From an uncultured Eubacterium sp. (GTDB lineage: Bacteria; Bacillota; Clostridia; Lachnospirales; Lachnospiraceae): DNA of 58,599 nt. The notes under the pieces are model-generated. The model saw nothing but the letters and a program-made list of their open reading frames with translations, had not been told where the DNA came from and made no database searches. Numbering within the stretch: the stretch's first letter is position 1; every line of letters starts with the position of its first letter. Shown here in pieces: positions 7,550 through 15,446 of the stretch. The stretch lies in the NCBI GenBank assembly GCA_945910225.1, contig CAMDYG010000014.1, positions 1 through 58,599 of the forward strand, given 5' to 3'. Both the position numbers and the translations under genes were made by a program.

Positions 7550-8584
7550 TCAAAATTCATATCTGTTTTTCTTAAATCTTCCTGACAGTCTGTTTCCAAT
7601 ATCAATAATTGCTGTTATGCCTGTCGTCCAGCCACTCTGCTTTGCCAGTTCCAGAGCTTTCTTAAGACTGCTCTCGTCAAGAATATCATTTGATGAAAGG
7701 AATTCTATTATATCAAGTCTGTGTTCTTTAACTGCCCATGACATAACATCCCCTGCATTACTTTTTATGAATTCAATATATGTTTCTTTCGCTGTATCTG
7801 TAAGATTTACCGGATACAGAAGTCTTCCTGCCGCCATCCTGGATAATGTATATCTACTCTCCAGAGCCCTTGAAGCTTCAAATATAGAATCATATCTTAC
7901 AATATCTATTACTCCATTATCAAAAAGCTGCCTTGCCCTGTATCCTTCTCCCTGAACATCCAGCTGGAATATATGTGCAGGTCCGATTTCTTCATAACTT
8001 TCAGTATATTCTGAATAATAGAAACAGCCGCATATCCTTACATCTGCATCAGTATTGTCTGCAAATTGCAGTTCTACTTCCTTATTAAGCTGTTTCAGGA
8101 AATACTGTGCCCCAGTCGGCTTATCTGCCTGTCCCCTAACCTGCAATATTGCCAGGCCCCTGCAATTCATAAATGCATCGTTATCAACCTGCTTTAACTC
8201 CTTGCCAAATGCTATCTTCTTAAGATTCCTGCAATTGTAAAAGGCATAGCTTTCCAGCCTCACTACATTATCAGGTAATACTATGTCAAGAATATAATCA
8301 CCACACAATTCACGCAATCCTTTTTCCTTCGCTATATTTTCAAGTTCTTTCCATTCTCCATCTGGTATCCGCATTTTACAATTATTTCTTGCTGAGAAAC
8401 AATATTCTCCCACAGACACGACACGATAACCATCTATATAATCAGGAATTACAACCTCTGCCGTCTGTCCCATAACTCTTAACAGACGGATTGCATTTGC
8501 ACCAGAATCTTCTGTATACATATCACATAACACAGCATAATGTATATCAATTTCCTGCTGGATAATATCATATTCCAATATCAT
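7550..8584 (-). CDS. BspA-type leucine-rich repeat protein, first gene of the MoxR/VWA cassette
   Basis: A 344-residue protein without signal peptide. Residues about 30-160 hold BspA/LRR_5-like repeats (VVRLESYAFYNCRNLKKIAF; VDNDAFMNCRGLAILQV), and the C-terminal 90 residues look ankyrin-like (MSWAVKEHRLDIIEFLSS, ALELAKQSGW). It probably provides a protein-binding module to the MoxR-VWA pair encoded downstream in the same direction. The ATG at 8584 is chosen because AAGGAG lies 7 nt before it; an upstream in-frame ATG at 8617 lacks a ribosome binding site. It is divergent from spoIIID. The client of the system cannot be inferred from this window. Confidence 0.75.
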   Translation of the reverse strand: MILEYDIIQQEIDIHYAVLCDMYTEDSGANAIRLLRVMGQTAEVVIPDYIDGYRVVSVGEYCFSARNNCKMRIPDGEWKELENIAKEKGLRELCGDYILDIVLPDNVVRLESYAFYNCRNLKKIAFGKELKQVDNDAFMNCRGLAILQVRGQADKPTGAQYFLKQLNKEVELQFADNTDADVRICGCFYYSEYTESYEEIGPAHIFQLDVQGEGYRARQLFDNGVIDIVRYDSIFEASRALESRYTLSRMAAGRLLYPVNLTDTAKETYIEFIKSNAGDVMSWAVKEHRLDIIEFLSSNDILDESSLKKALELAKQSGWTTGITAIIDIGNRLSGRFKKNRYEF

Positions 8585-8636
8585 TCTGACTCTCCTTGTA
8601 TTACCTCTTCTAACCATTTGTGATAATCATATTCTA

Positions 8637-8665
8637 ACATAAAACCTTGTTTACCGGCATAGATT
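8637..8665 (+). promoter_or_regulatory. Possible sigma-E-type promoter of spoIIID
   Basis: CATAGATT (8658-8665) fits the sigma-E -10 consensus CATACANT at all but one position, and ACATAAA lies 14 bp upstream as a weak -35. spoIIID is sigma-E dependent in Bacillus. The match is by eye. Confidence 0.35.
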
Positions 8666-8693
8666 GTATAAATGAAACATCCGGAGTCCCGAC

Positions 8694-8954
8694 ATGCGAG
8701 ACTATATTGAAGAACGCGCCATTCAACTGGCATATTACATAATTGAACACAAAGCAACTGTAAGACAGACTGCTAAAGCATTTAACGTAAGCAAAAGCAC
8801 CGCTCACAAAGATGTTACTACAAGACTTATGGAAATCAACCCTGAGCTGGCAAAAGAAGCTAGAAAAATTCTTGATGTGAACAAACAGGAAAGACACATC
8901 CGTGGAGGTATGGCCACTAAAGAGAAATACCTCCACAGTGCATGTGCTAAATAA
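8694..8954 (+). CDS. spoIIID: Sporulation transcription factor SpoIIID
   Basis: An 86-residue DNA-binding protein that regulates many genes in the mother cell during endospore formation. The sequence is nearly family consensus: an N-terminal MRDYIEERAIQLAYYIIE, an HTH (ATVRQTAKAFNVSKSTAHKDV, about 24-44) and the C-terminal basic region HIRGGMATKEKY. GGAG lies 7 nt before the ATG. The end of the gene overlaps the end of the convergent HD-GYP gene by 8 bp, so there is no room for an intergenic terminator. Its presence supports a spore-forming organism. Confidence 0.95.
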   Translation: MRDYIEERAIQLAYYIIEHKATVRQTAKAFNVSKSTAHKDVTTRLMEINPELAKEARKILDVNKQERHIRGGMATKEKYLHSACAK

Positions 8955-10041
8955 CTGCTGAAACTGATAATCCGTGTGCTTTAGAAAGATCTACAAACTC
9001 ATCACCACACTGGACAACTGGAAGATGTAGTGCTGTATCATTAATAAGAATAACTTTTCCTATTCTTCCATCTGATAACCGCACATCATTATGAATATAT
9101 GAAGAAGCAACGTTCTTTAAAAATGGTAATATATAATGTGGATCAAACTTTGTAAACGCATCATTATACATTATCTTGATAACTTCAAATGGGCACATGG
9201 CTCCTCTATACACTCTGGCTGCTGTCATTGCATCATATACATCTGCAACAGCTATTATCTTGGCAACAGCTGGTATACTGTCACCCTTTATCTTGAAAGG
9301 ATATCCTGTTCCATCACATTTTTCATGATGGAGCAGGCATGCTTCCTTAATACGCATATCTATATTCTGATTCTTTAACTTTTCATATCCCAGATTAACA
9401 TGCTTCTTCATTATTGTGAATTCATCATCTGTAAGCTTTCCCGGCTTGGTAATTATTTCGTTGGGAATCATTAACTTTCCTATATCATGAAGAAGTCCGC
9501 TTATTATAAGGATCTTAACATAATCATCCCCATAGCCAAGCCACTTGCCTATAATAGATGATATAAGTGCCACATTAACACAATGAACATAAGTAAGATC
9601 ATCAAACTGCCTCATGCTGTGAAGCATATCAAATATCTGCAGGCTGTTCTTATTATCCTCCAGTATCTGCTGTGTTCCCTCTATCAGCTTATCTGTATCA
9701 ATAGGGCTATTATTAGTAACAACATCATTAAGTCCATCTTTTATATCAATAATATTCTCATCATAGGACGCCTTGAACTTCTTAAACTGTTCACTATGCC
9801 TTATCTTATCAAAATATTTTTCATTCTCATTGTCCTTATCATAAGCAGGACTCTCTATTTCCGGTTCATCTTGTTTCTCATACACCTTTACTTCTAGTAC
9901 ATGATGGTTAGAAATATTGGATATTATATCATAATTAAGTCTAGTATCTTTCTTTGCTATAATCTTACCATCTGATGCATGTACATCTTCCGAAAGTCTG
10001 TCTCCCTCTTCTGCATCAAATATAAATATTGTCTTATCCAT
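8947..10041 (-). CDS. HD-GYP domain protein, probable cyclic-di-GMP phosphodiesterase
   Basis: A 364-residue cytoplasmic protein. The N-terminal 130 residues are a DUF3391-like or linker region of unknown role. The HD-GYP domain follows, with the HD pair in LLHDIGKLMIP (about 183-193) and the signature HHEKCDGTGYP (about 238-248) plus ADVYDAMTAARVYR, so all residues expected for metal binding and c-di-GMP or cGAMP hydrolysis seem present. No receiver or membrane segment is visible. A G-rich stretch (GGGGGGA) lies about 12 nt before the ATG. It overlaps spoIIID tail to tail by 8 bp. Upstream is the promoter region of the metK riboswitch. Confidence 0.88.
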   Translation of the reverse strand: MDKTIFIFDAEEGDRLSEDVHASDGKIIAKKDTRLNYDIISNISNHHVLEVKVYEKQDEPEIESPAYDKDNENEKYFDKIRHSEQFKKFKASYDENIIDIKDGLNDVVTNNSPIDTDKLIEGTQQILEDNKNSLQIFDMLHSMRQFDDLTYVHCVNVALISSIIGKWLGYGDDYVKILIISGLLHDIGKLMIPNEIITKPGKLTDDEFTIMKKHVNLGYEKLKNQNIDMRIKEACLLHHEKCDGTGYPFKIKGDSIPAVAKIIAVADVYDAMTAARVYRGAMCPFEVIKIMYNDAFTKFDPHYILPFLKNVASSYIHNDVRLSDGRIGKVILINDTALHLPVVQCGDEFVDLSKAHGLSVSAVI

Positions 10042-10128
10042 AATCCGTTCATCCCCCCGATGTATATATTTATCTGCGACATATTTATGTTAATTATAAA
10101 ATTTACCATATAAAAAGTCAATTTTCAC

Positions 10129-10157
10129 TTGACGAATGATTATATATTGTGTAGTAT
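10129..10157 (+). promoter_or_regulatory. Probable sigma-A promoter of the metK leader
   Basis: TTGACG (10129-10134) and TAGTAT (10152-10157) are separated by 17 bp and lie about 30 bp before the SAM riboswitch aptamer. Confidence 0.6.
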
Positions 10158-10192
10158 CTTATGCGGAAACATTAATTGAATATATTATATCC

Positions 10193-10335
10193 CTTATTAA
10201 GAGCGGTGGAGATACATAGGATCTATGAAGCCCGGCAACCCCTTTTTAGGAAGGTGCCAACCTGAGCGATATTAATCGAACAATAAGAGGATTTCGATAC
10301 AGTCTATCGGGTCCCCTTAGCGGGGACCTTTTTTT
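10193..10335 (+). promoter_or_regulatory. SAM-I (S-box) riboswitch controlling metK
   Basis: The aptamer shows the S-box hallmarks in order: CTTATTAAGAGCGGTGGAG at the 5' side of P1/P2, then GAAGCCCGGCAACC, AAGGTGCCAACCTG and closing AATAAGAGG (about 10282-10290). An intrinsic terminator follows within 20 nt. In this class, SAM binding stabilises the aptamer and permits termination, so metK is expressed when SAM is low. Confidence 0.95.
10309..10335 (+). terminator. Riboswitch-linked intrinsic terminator
   Basis: GGTCCCC (10310-10316) pairs with GGGGACC (10322-10328) and is followed by seven T residues. It is the expression platform of the SAM-I riboswitch. Confidence 0.92.
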
Positions 10336-10486
10336 GCGCGAGTAGCGATGAGAAGACAAATGTATATGGTTCAATCATGCTTGCATGATTTGAGACATAT
10401 ATGTTTGGATTCGAGGAGCACCGCGACAACGCCAGAACTGCGTTCTGGCGTTTGAGCTACGAGCGCGAGTAGTGATGAGAAGACAA
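10336..10486. repeat. 24-bp direct repeats bracketing two hairpins in the metK leader
   Basis: Copies at 10336-10359 and 10463-10486 (GCGCGAGTAG, then C or T, then GATGAGAAGACAA) match at 23 of 24 positions. Between them lie an 8-bp hairpin (AATCATGC 10373-10380 with GCATGATT 10383-10390), a 10-bp palindrome (ACATATATGT, 10395-10404) and an 11-bp perfect hairpin (AACGCCAGAAC 10428-10438 with GTTCTGGCGTT 10442-10452). The purpose is unknown. It fills the space between the riboswitch terminator and the metK ribosome binding site. Confidence 0.8.
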
Positions 10487-10553
10487 GCGGACTCAGTCAG
10501 CAAAGAGAAGGTTATGGGATAGACATATTCACAACAAATAAAAAGGAGACAAT

Positions 10554-11735
10554 ATGGAAAAAAGATTATTTACTTCAGAATCAGTAACAGAAGGACATCC
10601 TGACAAAATCTGTGATCAGATTTCAGATGCAGTACTTGACGCTCTCTATGAGCAGGATCCATACTCAAGAGTTGCCTGCGAAACTCTTACTAACACAGGT
10701 TTCGTTATGGTAATGGGTGAGATCACAACTAAAGCTAACATTGATATTCCTTCTATCGTAAGAAAGACTGTTACAGAAATCGGTTATGACAGCTCTGATA
10801 AAGGATTTGATGGTAACACTTGTGCAGTTATGGTTGCATTAGACAAGCAGTCTGCCGACATCGCTATGGGTGTTGATAAGGCTCTTGAAGCTAAAGATGG
10901 CGAAATTGATGATTCAGAGGGTGGTGCTGGTGACCAGGGTATGATGTTTGGTTACGCAACTAATGAGACTCCTGAATTCATGCCTTACTCTGCTGCTCTT
11001 GCACAGAAGCTTTCTATGCAGCTTACAAAGGTTCGTAAAGATGGTACTCTTTCTTACTTAAGACCAGATGGAAAGACTCAGGTAACAGTAGAATACGATG
11101 AAAACAAGAAGCCAGTAAGACTTGATGCTATCGTTGTTTCATCACAGCATGCTCCAGAAGTATCTCAGGAACAGATTCATGAAGACATTAAGAAATATGT
11201 TATCGACGCTATCGTTGACCCAGCTATGATTGATGCTGACACTAAGATATATATTAACCCAACTGGACGTTTCGTAATTGGCGGACCTAACGGAGATTCA
11301 GGTCTTACAGGACGTAAGATTATCGTTGATACTTATGGTGGAGCTGCAAGACATGGTGGTGGTGCTTTCTCTGGTAAGGACTGCACTAAAGTTGATCGTT
11401 CTGCTGCATACGCTGCAAGATATGTAGCTAAGAACATTGTTGCTGCCGGACTTGCTGACAAATGCGAAATCCAGCTTTCATATGCAATCGGTGTTGCAAG
11501 ACCAACATCTATCATGGTTGATACATTTGGTACAGGAAGGCTTCATGAAGATAAAATCGTTGAGATCATTCGTGAAAACTTCGATTTAAGACCTAACGGA
11601 ATCATTAAGATGCTCGACTTAAGAAGACCTATCTACAAGCAGACAGCTGCTTATGGTCACTTTGGCCGTACAGACCTTAACCTTCCTTGGGAGAAGCTTG
11701 ACAAGGTAGATGTACTTGCTAAGTATCTTGGTTAA
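10554..11735 (+). CDS. metK: S-adenosylmethionine synthetase
   Basis: A 393-residue cytosolic enzyme making SAM from methionine and ATP. Family motifs are complete: [15 protein letters not shown] (about 12-26), [12 protein letters not shown] (about 124-135) and the phosphate-binding GGGAFSGKD loop near residue 266. The length is normal. Start: ATG preceded by AAAAAGGAG. Codon choice is visibly biased, with strong use of GCT, GTT, AAG and CGT, as expected of a highly expressed gene. It is preceded by a SAM-I riboswitch with terminator and by a duplicated leader element, and followed by its own terminator, so it is monocistronic and feedback-controlled by SAM. Confidence 0.98.
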   Translation: MEKRLFTSESVTEGHPDKICDQISDAVLDALYEQDPYSRVACETLTNTGFVMVMGEITTKANIDIPSIVRKTVTEIGYDSSDKGFDGNTCAVMVALDKQSADIAMGVDKALEAKDGEIDDSEGGAGDQGMMFGYATNETPEFMPYSAALAQKLSMQLTKVRKDGTLSYLRPDGKTQVTVEYDENKKPVRLDAIVVSSQHAPEVSQEQIHEDIKKYVIDAIVDPAMIDADTKIYINPTGRFVIGGPNGDSGLTGRKIIVDTYGGAARHGGGAFSGKDCTKVDRSAAYAARYVAKNIVAAGLADKCEIQLSYAIGVARPTSIMVDTFGTGRLHEDKIVEIIRENFDLRPNGIIKMLDLRRPIYKQTAAYGHFGRTDLNLPWEKLDKVDVLAKYLG

Positions 11736-11780
11736 TAAGATTTTGTTTATGTATAATTAAATACTTTGTTGAATTTTAAA

Positions 11781-11807
11781 AGCCTGCTCGAAAGAGCAGG
11801 CTTTTTT
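11781..11807 (+). terminator. metK terminator
   Basis: AGCCTGCTC (11781-11789) pairs with GAGCAGGCT (11794-11802), followed by a T run. Confidence 0.92.
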
Positions 11808-11897
11808 GAATTTAACTTACCGATGTACCTTATATATTACATTCATATATATTTGATAATTATGCATCTTATTTAGCCTGTAAAAATTCACAAGCAT

Positions 11898-12166
11898 ACC
11901 TACTAATAACTTATTAATTTCCAATCTAGTAGGTTTATTCTTCCACTTTGCAATCTCATTGCTGTCAGCAAACCTACTAACTCAACAATTTTACACAGTT
12001 TAGTAGGTCATTTGCATGAAAATTTCTAATATTATAATTGTCATTACACAAAAAGACCTACTAAGTCTTACTTATCAGCTTACTTAGTAGGTCTTCTCTG
12101 TTAAAATTTTTTATTTACAAGTAATAATGACCTACTAAAATCTTAATAGGCACTATATTCGTAGGC
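11898..12166. repeat. Array of four 37-bp dyads (cluster 1), ACCTACTAA-N19-TTAGTAGGT type
   Basis: Units lie at 11898-11934, 11972-12008, 12056-12092 and 12130-12166. Each is exactly 37 bp: a left 9-mer ACCTACTAA (identical in all four), 19 variable bases, and a right 9-mer (CTAGTAGGT, TTAGTAGGT, TTAGTAGGT, TTCGTAGGC). Spacers are 37, 47 and 37 bp and do not resemble each other. In the third unit the stem extends to 14 bp (12053-12066 with 12082-12095). The array fills the gap between the convergent metK and MATE genes and has no plausible ORF. A second cluster is at 18845-19124. Confidence 0.88.
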
Positions 12167-12278
12167 TTTTAGATAATCTCACTCAAAAATCTGCTCTTTA
12201 ATATCCAAATCTGCGCTTCAATGTGCACTTGAAAATCCCCCATGTAGAAAAGACGAGAGACTTTCCCAATTTTTCTTT

Positions 12279-13655
12279 TCACACCTTCTTCAGCCACTTC
12301 TTCCGCTCCATCCGCACAAGGAATATCGCACCCCTGAAGCAAAGCTCCGCAGCCATCGCAATCCACACACCGACAAGTCCATATCTGCCAACAAGCAGGA
12401 ATGAAAGTACAACGCGCACCGCCCACAGACTGAAGAAATTCATAAGACTTGAAACAAGCGTATCACCTGCTCCACGAAGCACACCAGTTACTACAATTGA
12501 CGCACCATACAAAGGTTCTGCAAATGCCTCAATTCTAAGTATTGTTATGCCAAGTTCTTTTACTGCCGGATCTGGCGTAAGAATTCCAATCATAAAAGGT
12601 GCAAATATAAACATCAGAAGCCCGGTAAATGCCATGATTCCCATTCCGAAAGCAACTGAAATCCTTCCGAAAGATAATGCCAGCTTGCCTCTTCCTGCAC
12701 CGATACTCTGTCCTACAAGTGCAGTCGCCGCTTCCTCAATTCCGTAAGCTGGCATATAACACAGGCTTTCCGCAGTTATTGCAAATGAATTGGCAGCCAC
12801 AGCCACAACTCCTAATGGTGCAACAATTCTTGTTATTGTAATCATCGCCCCGAACATAACCACATTTTCAAAAGTAACAGGAAGTGATAATACAAATGAC
12901 TTCTTTATAGTCGCAAGACCTGCCTTCTCATCAGAATCCGTTCCATAACCTTTTGAAAGCATAGGTGTCCTGAACATCAGTACATATAACATAATAATTG
13001 TAGTGAAAATCTCTGCAGCTGTTGTTCCAAGTGCCGCACCCATAACGCCAAGTCCGAAGCCAAAGCCATGCCATCTGAATATAAATATAAAATTAAATAT
13101 AACATCAAGAAAACAATTCATAGAATTAAGTATTCCCGGTGTTCTTGTGTTACCGCAGCTCTGTAACATTCTTGTCCCAAGGCGGTTGAACCCAAGTGCC
13201 GGCATAGACAATGATGTTATAAGAAAATACTTTGTTGCATCCTTCTGTATGGACTCTTCTCCTCCTAGCCATGCCGGAAGTCCCCAGCTTATCATGGCTC
13301 CGGCAGCTCCAATAATAACCGATATAAGAAGCACAATTCCAAAAGACTGCAGGAATACCCTTCTTGCCCGGTTAAACTTCTTAGCGCCTACAAGCTGTGC
13401 AACCTGAATAGAAAATCCAAGCGACGGCGCAGAAGCAAGGCTTCCAAGCAGCCATGTCGTTGTCGATACAAGACCTATTGAGGCTGAACATCCTGCTCCC
13501 AGTCTTCCAACCATAGACGCATCAATATACTGCATGATAATTGATGACACCTGTGCCAGAATCGTAGGCAGACTCAGCATAATTACAAGTCTTATCTTCT
13601 GTTCAAATGTAATCTCTTTATTATCTCTTATATAGGAAAGTGTATCTTCCTTCAT
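12279..13655 (-). CDS. MATE family multidrug/solute efflux protein
   Basis: A 458-residue membrane protein with about twelve hydrophobic spans arranged as two six-span halves, typical in length and pattern for MATE antiporters (SLPTILAQVSSIIMQYIDASMVG near the N-terminus; SLPVTFENVVMFGAMITITRIV opening the second half). It should export cationic drugs or metabolites using a Na+ or H+ gradient; the substrate is unknown. The gene starts 6 bp after the stop of the SulP gene and in the same direction, so the two are probably co-transcribed. The C-terminus ends in a basic stretch (RMERKKWLKKV). The downstream gap toward metK holds the 37-bp dyad array. Confidence 0.88.
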   Translation of the reverse strand: MKEDTLSYIRDNKEITFEQKIRLVIMLSLPTILAQVSSIIMQYIDASMVGRLGAGCSASIGLVSTTTWLLGSLASAPSLGFSIQVAQLVGAKKFNRARRVFLQSFGIVLLISVIIGAAGAMISWGLPAWLGGEESIQKDATKYFLITSLSMPALGFNRLGTRMLQSCGNTRTPGILNSMNCFLDVIFNFIFIFRWHGFGFGLGVMGAALGTTAAEIFTTIIMLYVLMFRTPMLSKGYGTDSDEKAGLATIKKSFVLSLPVTFENVVMFGAMITITRIVAPLGVVAVAANSFAITAESLCYMPAYGIEEAATALVGQSIGAGRGKLALSFGRISVAFGMGIMAFTGLLMFIFAPFMIGILTPDPAVKELGITILRIEAFAEPLYGASIVVTGVLRGAGDTLVSSLMNFFSLWAVRVVLSFLLVGRYGLVGVWIAMAAELCFRGAIFLVRMERKKWLKKV

Positions 13656-13661
13656 TAAAAA

Positions 13662-15326
13662 TTACCCTTCTACAATATTTTTAGCATGCTCAAGGGCTGC
13701 ATCAATATTGGCGCAGAAATTATCTCTTCCAATTTCATCAGCAAATCCTGCATGCTCCATAACAGACATAGGCTGCTCATTAACATGAGAAAGAACCATA
13801 ACGGCACCATGTCTTTTACATACCGCATGAATATTTCTTAAAGATCTGAGTGCAGTAACATCCATTGCAGGAACGCCTCTCATTCTTACAATAACTGCCT
13901 TAGAACCTGATACAGTCTGGATATCAAGGAACTTGTCTGCAGCAGCAAAGAACATTGGTCCATTAATCTCATACACAAGTGTGTTCTTAGGAACCTGTTT
14001 AAGATTAATACTGTCAGGATCATTATTCTCATCTATGTGATCACCAATATATTTCCAGCTCTTAACTTCAGTAACATCAGCCATTCTCTTGAGGAACAGA
14101 AGTGCTGTAAGCACAACACCAACCTCAATTGCAACAACAAGGTCAAATACAATAGTAAGCACTGCTGTTGTAAGAAGCACAAGAATATCACTCTTAGGTG
14201 AAGTTTTGCAAAGAGAAATCATTTCTCTCCATCCACTCATGTTGTAAGCTACCATGAAAAGAATCGCTGCAATGGCTGGCATAGGAATCCATGCTGCATA
14301 TGGCATAAGCACTACAAGAATAAGAAGAAGTGTTACAGAATGAACCATACCTGCAATTGGTGTACGTCCGCCATTCTTAACATTAGCTGCAGTTCTTGCA
14401 ATCGCACCTGTTGCCGGAATTCCCCCAAATAAAGCTGACACAAGGTTACCTGCCCCCTGTGCAACAAGTTCCATATTAGGCTTATGTCTGCTTCCAATCA
14501 TACCATCAGAAACAACACATGATAAAAGTGACTCAATACCCGCAAGTACGGCAATTGTAAATGCGTCTGGTAAAAGTTCTCTTATCATTGCAAAATTAAC
14601 ATGTGGAACACTTACTCCTGGAAGCTTGCTTGAAATAGTATATAAATCCCCAATAGTCTTCGCCTGCATACCAAGTTTAACCATAATTACAGAAACTATA
14701 ACAGCAATTAAAGATGCCGGAATCTTCTCCAGCTTCTTAAACTTAGGCCATATAATAAGAATTGCAAGCGATACGATACCTACAACAAGTGCCTGCCAGT
14801 TAAATGTGTTGATACATGTGAATACTGCCTTTAACTTATCAATCGTTTCAATAGTCTGACCATTATATGCTGAAAGGTCAAGTCCTATGAAATCTTTAAT
14901 CTGGCCTACAAGAATAGTAACAGCTATACCAAATGTAAATCCAGTTGTAATTGTATAAGGAATAAATCTGATAAGATTACCAAATTTAAGAAATCCCATA
15001 ATAATAAGGATAATACCTGCCATAATTGTTGCGACAATAAGACCATCCATTCCATTCTGAGCCACAATTCCTGCAACGATAGTTGCAAATGCAGCTGTTG
15101 GCCCGGCAATCTGAACCCTGCTTCCGCCAAGGAATGAAATAACAAAACCAGCAAATATAGCTGTATAGATACCCTGCTCAGGTCCTACACCTGATGCAAG
15201 CGCAAGTGCGATAGATAATGGTAACGCGATTATTGCAACAATAATACCCGCAATAACATCATTAAAAAACTGTTTCTTAGAATATCCCTTCATTACGTCG
15301 AAGAGCTTTGGTACGAATTGATTCAT
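13662..15326 (-). CDS. SulP family anion transporter with STAS domain
   Basis: A 554-residue inner-membrane protein. The transmembrane part (about residues 20-430) begins with the conserved NDVIAGIIVAIIALPLSIAL and contains GPTAAFATIVAG, the family's sulfate-transporter signature region. A C-terminal cytoplasmic STAS domain (about 455-550) includes AMDVTALRSLRNI, with Thr in place of the Ser often phosphorylated in anti-sigma antagonist STAS proteins. Likely substrates are sulfate, bicarbonate or dicarboxylates. Start: ATG at 15326 behind AAGGGG. A 15-bp palindrome of the FadR/GntR half-site type (15342-15356) sits right upstream of the ribosome binding site and may be an operator. Confidence 0.9.
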   Translation of the reverse strand: MNQFVPKLFDVMKGYSKKQFFNDVIAGIIVAIIALPLSIALALASGVGPEQGIYTAIFAGFVISFLGGSRVQIAGPTAAFATIVAGIVAQNGMDGLIVATIMAGIILIIMGFLKFGNLIRFIPYTITTGFTFGIAVTILVGQIKDFIGLDLSAYNGQTIETIDKLKAVFTCINTFNWQALVVGIVSLAILIIWPKFKKLEKIPASLIAVIVSVIMVKLGMQAKTIGDLYTISSKLPGVSVPHVNFAMIRELLPDAFTIAVLAGIESLLSCVVSDGMIGSRHKPNMELVAQGAGNLVSALFGGIPATGAIARTAANVKNGGRTPIAGMVHSVTLLLILVVLMPYAAWIPMPAIAAILFMVAYNMSGWREMISLCKTSPKSDILVLLTTAVLTIVFDLVVAIEVGVVLTALLFLKRMADVTEVKSWKYIGDHIDENNDPDSINLKQVPKNTLVYEINGPMFFAAADKFLDIQTVSGSKAVIVRMRGVPAMDVTALRSLRNIHAVCKRHGAVMVLSHVNEQPMSVMEHAGFADEIGRDNFCANIDAALEHAKNIVEG

Positions 15327-15341
15327 TGTTTTCCCCTTGTT

Positions 15342-15356
15342 GTGGTATTACCACAT
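15342..15356. promoter_or_regulatory. Palindromic operator candidate in front of sulP
   Basis: TGTGGTATTACCACA is a perfect 15-bp palindrome containing TGGT-N3-ACCA, the half-site arrangement of FadR-subfamily GntR regulators. It lies 16-30 bp before the SulP start codon. Confidence 0.55.
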
Positions 15357-15378
15357 TCCTCATATTTTAAAAGTGAAT

Positions 15379-15412
15379 AAGGCTGCACACCCATTATTAG
15401 CTGTGCAACCTT
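15379..15412 (-). terminator. Stem-loop after the lipoprotein foldase gene
   Basis: AAGGCTGCACA (15379-15389) and TGTGCAACCTT (15402-15412) pair at 10 of 11 positions, downstream of the stop at 15447. The T tract on the minus strand is weak, so termination may be inefficient. Confidence 0.55.
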
Positions 15413-15446
15413 AGTTATGTCAAACATTTATTATACTATTCACGGA

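Noticed and set aside
10336-10486. A second known riboswitch in the metK leader
   Set aside because: The hairpins and direct repeats fit no aptamer consensus I know; treated as an unexplained repeat instead.
11898-12166. CRISPR array
   Set aside because: Repeated parts are only 9 bp and inverted, the 19-nt loops and the spacers are all different, and no cas gene is nearby.
12223-12747. Rightward 174-residue ORF over the MATE gene
   Set aside because: It lies antisense to a clear MATE coding region and shows no family resemblance.
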